This document shows, piece by piece, positions 14,966 through 16,772 of a stretch of 16,772 bases of DNA. The notes beneath the pieces were generated by a model. That model was not told where the DNA came from and did not search any database. It was given only the letters and a program-made list of their open reading frames with translations. The DNA is from Bacteroidales bacterium (GTDB taxonomy: Bacteria; Bacteroidota; Bacteroidia; Bacteroidales; WCHB1-69): assembly GCA_017527945.1 (NCBI GenBank), contig JAFXPL010000001.1, positions 1-16,772 on the forward strand, read 5' to 3'. Numbering within the stretch: the stretch's first letter is position 1; every line of letters starts with the position of its first letter. The position numbers and the translations under genes were made by a program.

Positions 14966-14976
14966 GATGGTGGTTG

Positions 14977-15060
14977 GTGATTGGTGATTAGTGATTGGTG
15001 AGCAGTGAGCAGTGAGAAGTGAGCAGTGAGCAGTGAACAGTGTCATAAGTCATAAGTCAA
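14977..15060. repeat. Array of twelve degenerate 7-bp tandem units in the gene C leader
   Basis: Read on the plus strand the units are GTGATTG, GTGATTA, GTGATTG, GTGAGCA (twice), GTGAGAA, GTGAGCA (twice), GTGAACA, GTGTCAT, AAGTCAT and AAGTCAA. A degenerate GGTGGTT precedes them. The array lies between the predicted promoter box and the gene C start codon, so it should be transcribed as part of the leader. Confidence 0.9.
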
Positions 15061-15070
15061 ATCAGGTCTG

Positions 15071-15078
15071 CAAAGATA
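15071..15078 (-). promoter_or_regulatory. Predicted -7 box of gene C
   Basis: TATCTTTG on the minus strand lies 12 bases downstream of the stop of the WG-repeat gene and 106 bases upstream of the gene C start. No TTTG is present at the -33 position, which falls within the end of the upstream gene. Confidence 0.6.
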
Positions 15079-15089
15079 TATTTTTTTCG

Positions 15090-16772
15090 TCAGCAGCCGC
15101 CCTTCGGCTGGTTATATCTTCCATTCGGCAATTTAAAAGGGTAGATGAGTTCCCCGCAGGAACAATCGTGGTAGATGTAGCCGTATATCTGCCCCTCCGA
15201 CACTGCAGCGGCACGTTTTTCGTCAAGGCTGCACGGGAGGATTTCGCGGCCGCGCGCATTGACATAGCCCAGCCTGTGGTTCGTGTCGTAAACAGCCCAG
15301 CAGGTCTCCGCTGACGAGGAATTGACCCCCTCCCAAATGAAGTAGTAGCGGCTCAGGCGCTTGCCCGTCCGACTGTCTGCAATGGCCCACATCCCGTTTT
15401 TGTTGGCGACATACAGCACATTCCCCTCCCGGTGGGCGCCCCAGCAGGAGAGCAGCTTCCGGCCCTTGCCGTTAAACACCTCCACCTTCCCGGACGGACA
15501 GCGGGCAAGGATGACATCGTCGCCGTCAGCATCGGCTTCCACGTAGCGCAACGGAACCACCACATTCCCCCACAGATCGACAATGCCGTGGTGCAACGAA
15601 TCCGTGGCGACACTCATCAGCGTGGAAGACCAATAATTAGACGCCTCGCTGTAACGCTGCGGGAGTAACTTTCCCGTAGGATCCACCAACCGCCATGCAC
15701 TATCGACATAAACCAAAGGGTATGAGTAAGGGAGATTGTCATGGTCAAAATGTATGGCCGGATCCATAGAGACAACGTGTCCCGCAGTATCGATGATTTC
15801 CACTCGGCCATCCCGCAAAACACCATAAAAATAATAGGAATCGCCCATCTCGCCAAGTGCACCCAACTCCGTATAGCGATGAGGGATGAGCATCCGTAAA
15901 TGCGCGTCCATTATCCCCCAGAGGCCAGAGCGATCTCTCACTTTAAACAATCCTTCCGCAGAATATAAGGGCCATCCTTCCTGATATTCGATGGGCAGAA
16001 CGATACTGCCGTCAGCCGACATCAGACCTTTAAGGTGGGTTCTTCTCTCCTTGATAGACACAAAGTCACCATAGGAGTTGTCGTATATGTACAACGGGCT
16101 GAGTGGGCGGATCCATGTCCCCTTGAAATTCATCACCCCCTCGTAATCATTCGTGTCTGTAACGATGATGGCATTATCACAACCACAAAACAGTCTCTTA
16201 TAGACCGGAGCCAGCACCTCGCGACCGTTCAGGTCCAACAAACCTCTCAGCATCTGTTTCCATTTCGTGCGATTGGATGAGGTTTCGCCACTGTTGGAAG
16301 TTTTCTCTACGGAGTAACTGAGCAGCGTCGAGGAGCCGGTTTTTCCGAAGTCGGAGTATCCGAACTCTGAAAGGTTAAGATAGCGGAAGGGCACCACCGT
16401 GTCGCCTTTGCTGTTGACGACCCCGCCGGGCTTGTCGTCTCCGCAGACCACGAAAAGCCCTCCGCTGTTGGAAATCGGTTCCGGTCGCACGTCATAGCGG
16501 TAAGGCAGTATCGGCCGCCCGTTCCAGTCCAATATGCCCCATAGTCCATCCCGTTTCGCTATGATATAACCTTCCGGATAGGCCTTGTCGTTGTAGGTGA
16601 AAAGTCCCTCGTACTCGCAGGGCAGCACGGTTTTCCCCGAGCCGTCGATGAGGCCGAAAAGGGTGTCCTGCCACACCAGCAGCCGCGGGGGAAGGTCTCT
16701 TTGAGCATTCAGCCGCACCTCGCGTCCCTCTGACAACACAAACACCGCGATCTGTCCGTTCTCGATGCCGAA
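15090..16772 (-). CDS. WG-repeat protein, 5' end outside the window
   Basis: The frame is open from the window edge (first codons FGIENGQIA...), so the true start lies beyond 16772. At least 560 residues are present. They consist of about ten repeats of the WG_beta_rep type, pattern 'x-G-[IL]-[ML]-D-x-x-G-x-x-[IV]-[LV]-P-x-x-Y'. Examples are LWGILDWNGRPILPYRYD, LRGLLDLNGREVLAPVYK, LKGLMSADGSIVLPIEYQ, LWGIMDAHLRMLIPHRYT and HHGIVDLWGNVVVPLRYV. Such repeats probably form a beta-propeller or beta-solenoid used for binding. The partner is unknown. A signal peptide, if any, is in the missing part. The C-terminus is cysteine rich near its end (HDCSCGEL and final GGC). Confidence 0.88.
   Translation of the reverse strand, partial: FGIENGQIAVFVLSEGREVRLNAQRDLPPRLLVWQDTLFGLIDGSGKTVLPCEYEGLFTYNDKAYPEGYIIAKRDGLWGILDWNGRPILPYRYDVRPEPISNSGGLFVVCGDDKPGGVVNSKGDTVVPFRYLNLSEFGYSDFGKTGSSTLLSYSVEKTSNSGETSSNRTKWKQMLRGLLDLNGREVLAPVYKRLFCGCDNAIIVTDTNDYEGVMNFKGTWIRPLSPLYIYDNSYGDFVSIKERRTHLKGLMSADGSIVLPIEYQEGWPLYSAEGLFKVRDRSGLWGIMDAHLRMLIPHRYTELGALGEMGDSYYFYGVLRDGRVEIIDTAGHVVSMDPAIHFDHDNLPYSYPLVYVDSAWRLVDPTGKLLPQRYSEASNYWSSTLMSVATDSLHHGIVDLWGNVVVPLRYVEADADGDDVILARCPSGKVEVFNGKGRKLLSCWGAHREGNVLYVANKNGMWAIADSRTGKRLSRYYFIWEGVNSSSAETCWAVYDTNHRLGYVNARGREILPCSLDEKRAAAVSEGQIYGYIYHDCSCGELIYPFKLPNGRYNQPKGGC

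Noticed and set aside
14966..15046. In-frame N-terminal extension of gene C (MTLFTAHCSLL...)
   Set aside because: It only translates the heptamer array. The paralogue B begins at the residue aligned with 14965. It is kept as a hypothesis under findings, not as the annotated start.

Overview
The window looks like a chromosomal segment of a member of the Bacteroidota, most likely order Bacteroidales. Several intergenic gaps carry the Bacteroidota-type -7 box TAnnTTTG, most often as TATCTTTG. There is a type IX secretion system (T9SS) Plug protein, a FISUMP-domain protein, three TonB C-terminal-domain proteins of the Bacteroidota 'P.FPGG' type, and a Bacteroidota-style NqrC. Species cannot be named from this sequence. 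No tRNA, rRNA, CRISPR array, insertion sequence or phage gene was seen.

Layout. At 4-1706 (+) lie a membrane-anchored family 2 glycosyltransferase and a secreted FISUMP protein, 5 bp apart. They converge on a T9SS Plug gene (1703-2980, -), which is divergent from an ECF sigma factor (3201-3782, +). A 415-bp non-coding stretch (3783-4197) is unusually structured: a hairpin, a 26-bp dyad, a strong promoter, an inverted repeat across the predicted transcript start and a third dyad. It precedes an unrecognised small secreted protein (4198-4761) and a beta-propeller-like/thioredoxin-like periplasmic protein (4789-6453). A run of conserved plus-strand genes follows: DUF58, radC, cysS, speB, a short-chain dehydrogenase and a YqiA-like esterase (6489-12101).

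The last third is accessory in character. It holds an NqrC-like flavoprotein without its Nqr partners (12079-12696, -) and a cluster of three TonB-domain genes: A at 12769-13176 (-), B at 13348-14010 (+), C at 14102-14965 (-). A 5'-truncated WG-repeat protein ends the window (15090-16772, -). Gene C is a mosaic. Its N-terminal 78 residues, a cysteine-rich segment plus one hydrophobic stretch, match gene B. Its C-terminal 96 residues match gene A. The leader of gene C contains about twelve 7-bp tandem units between the promoter-like box and the start codon.

The most promising candidate for something undescribed is this TonB-domain cluster. In B and C, a predicted cytoplasmic five-cysteine module (CPYC at its end) is joined through one hydrophobic segment to a periplasmic TonB-like domain. 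That could couple a cytoplasmic metal or redox signal to envelope energy transduction. This is inference from sequence only. The second candidate is the 3783-4197 regulatory region and the unknown secreted protein behind it.
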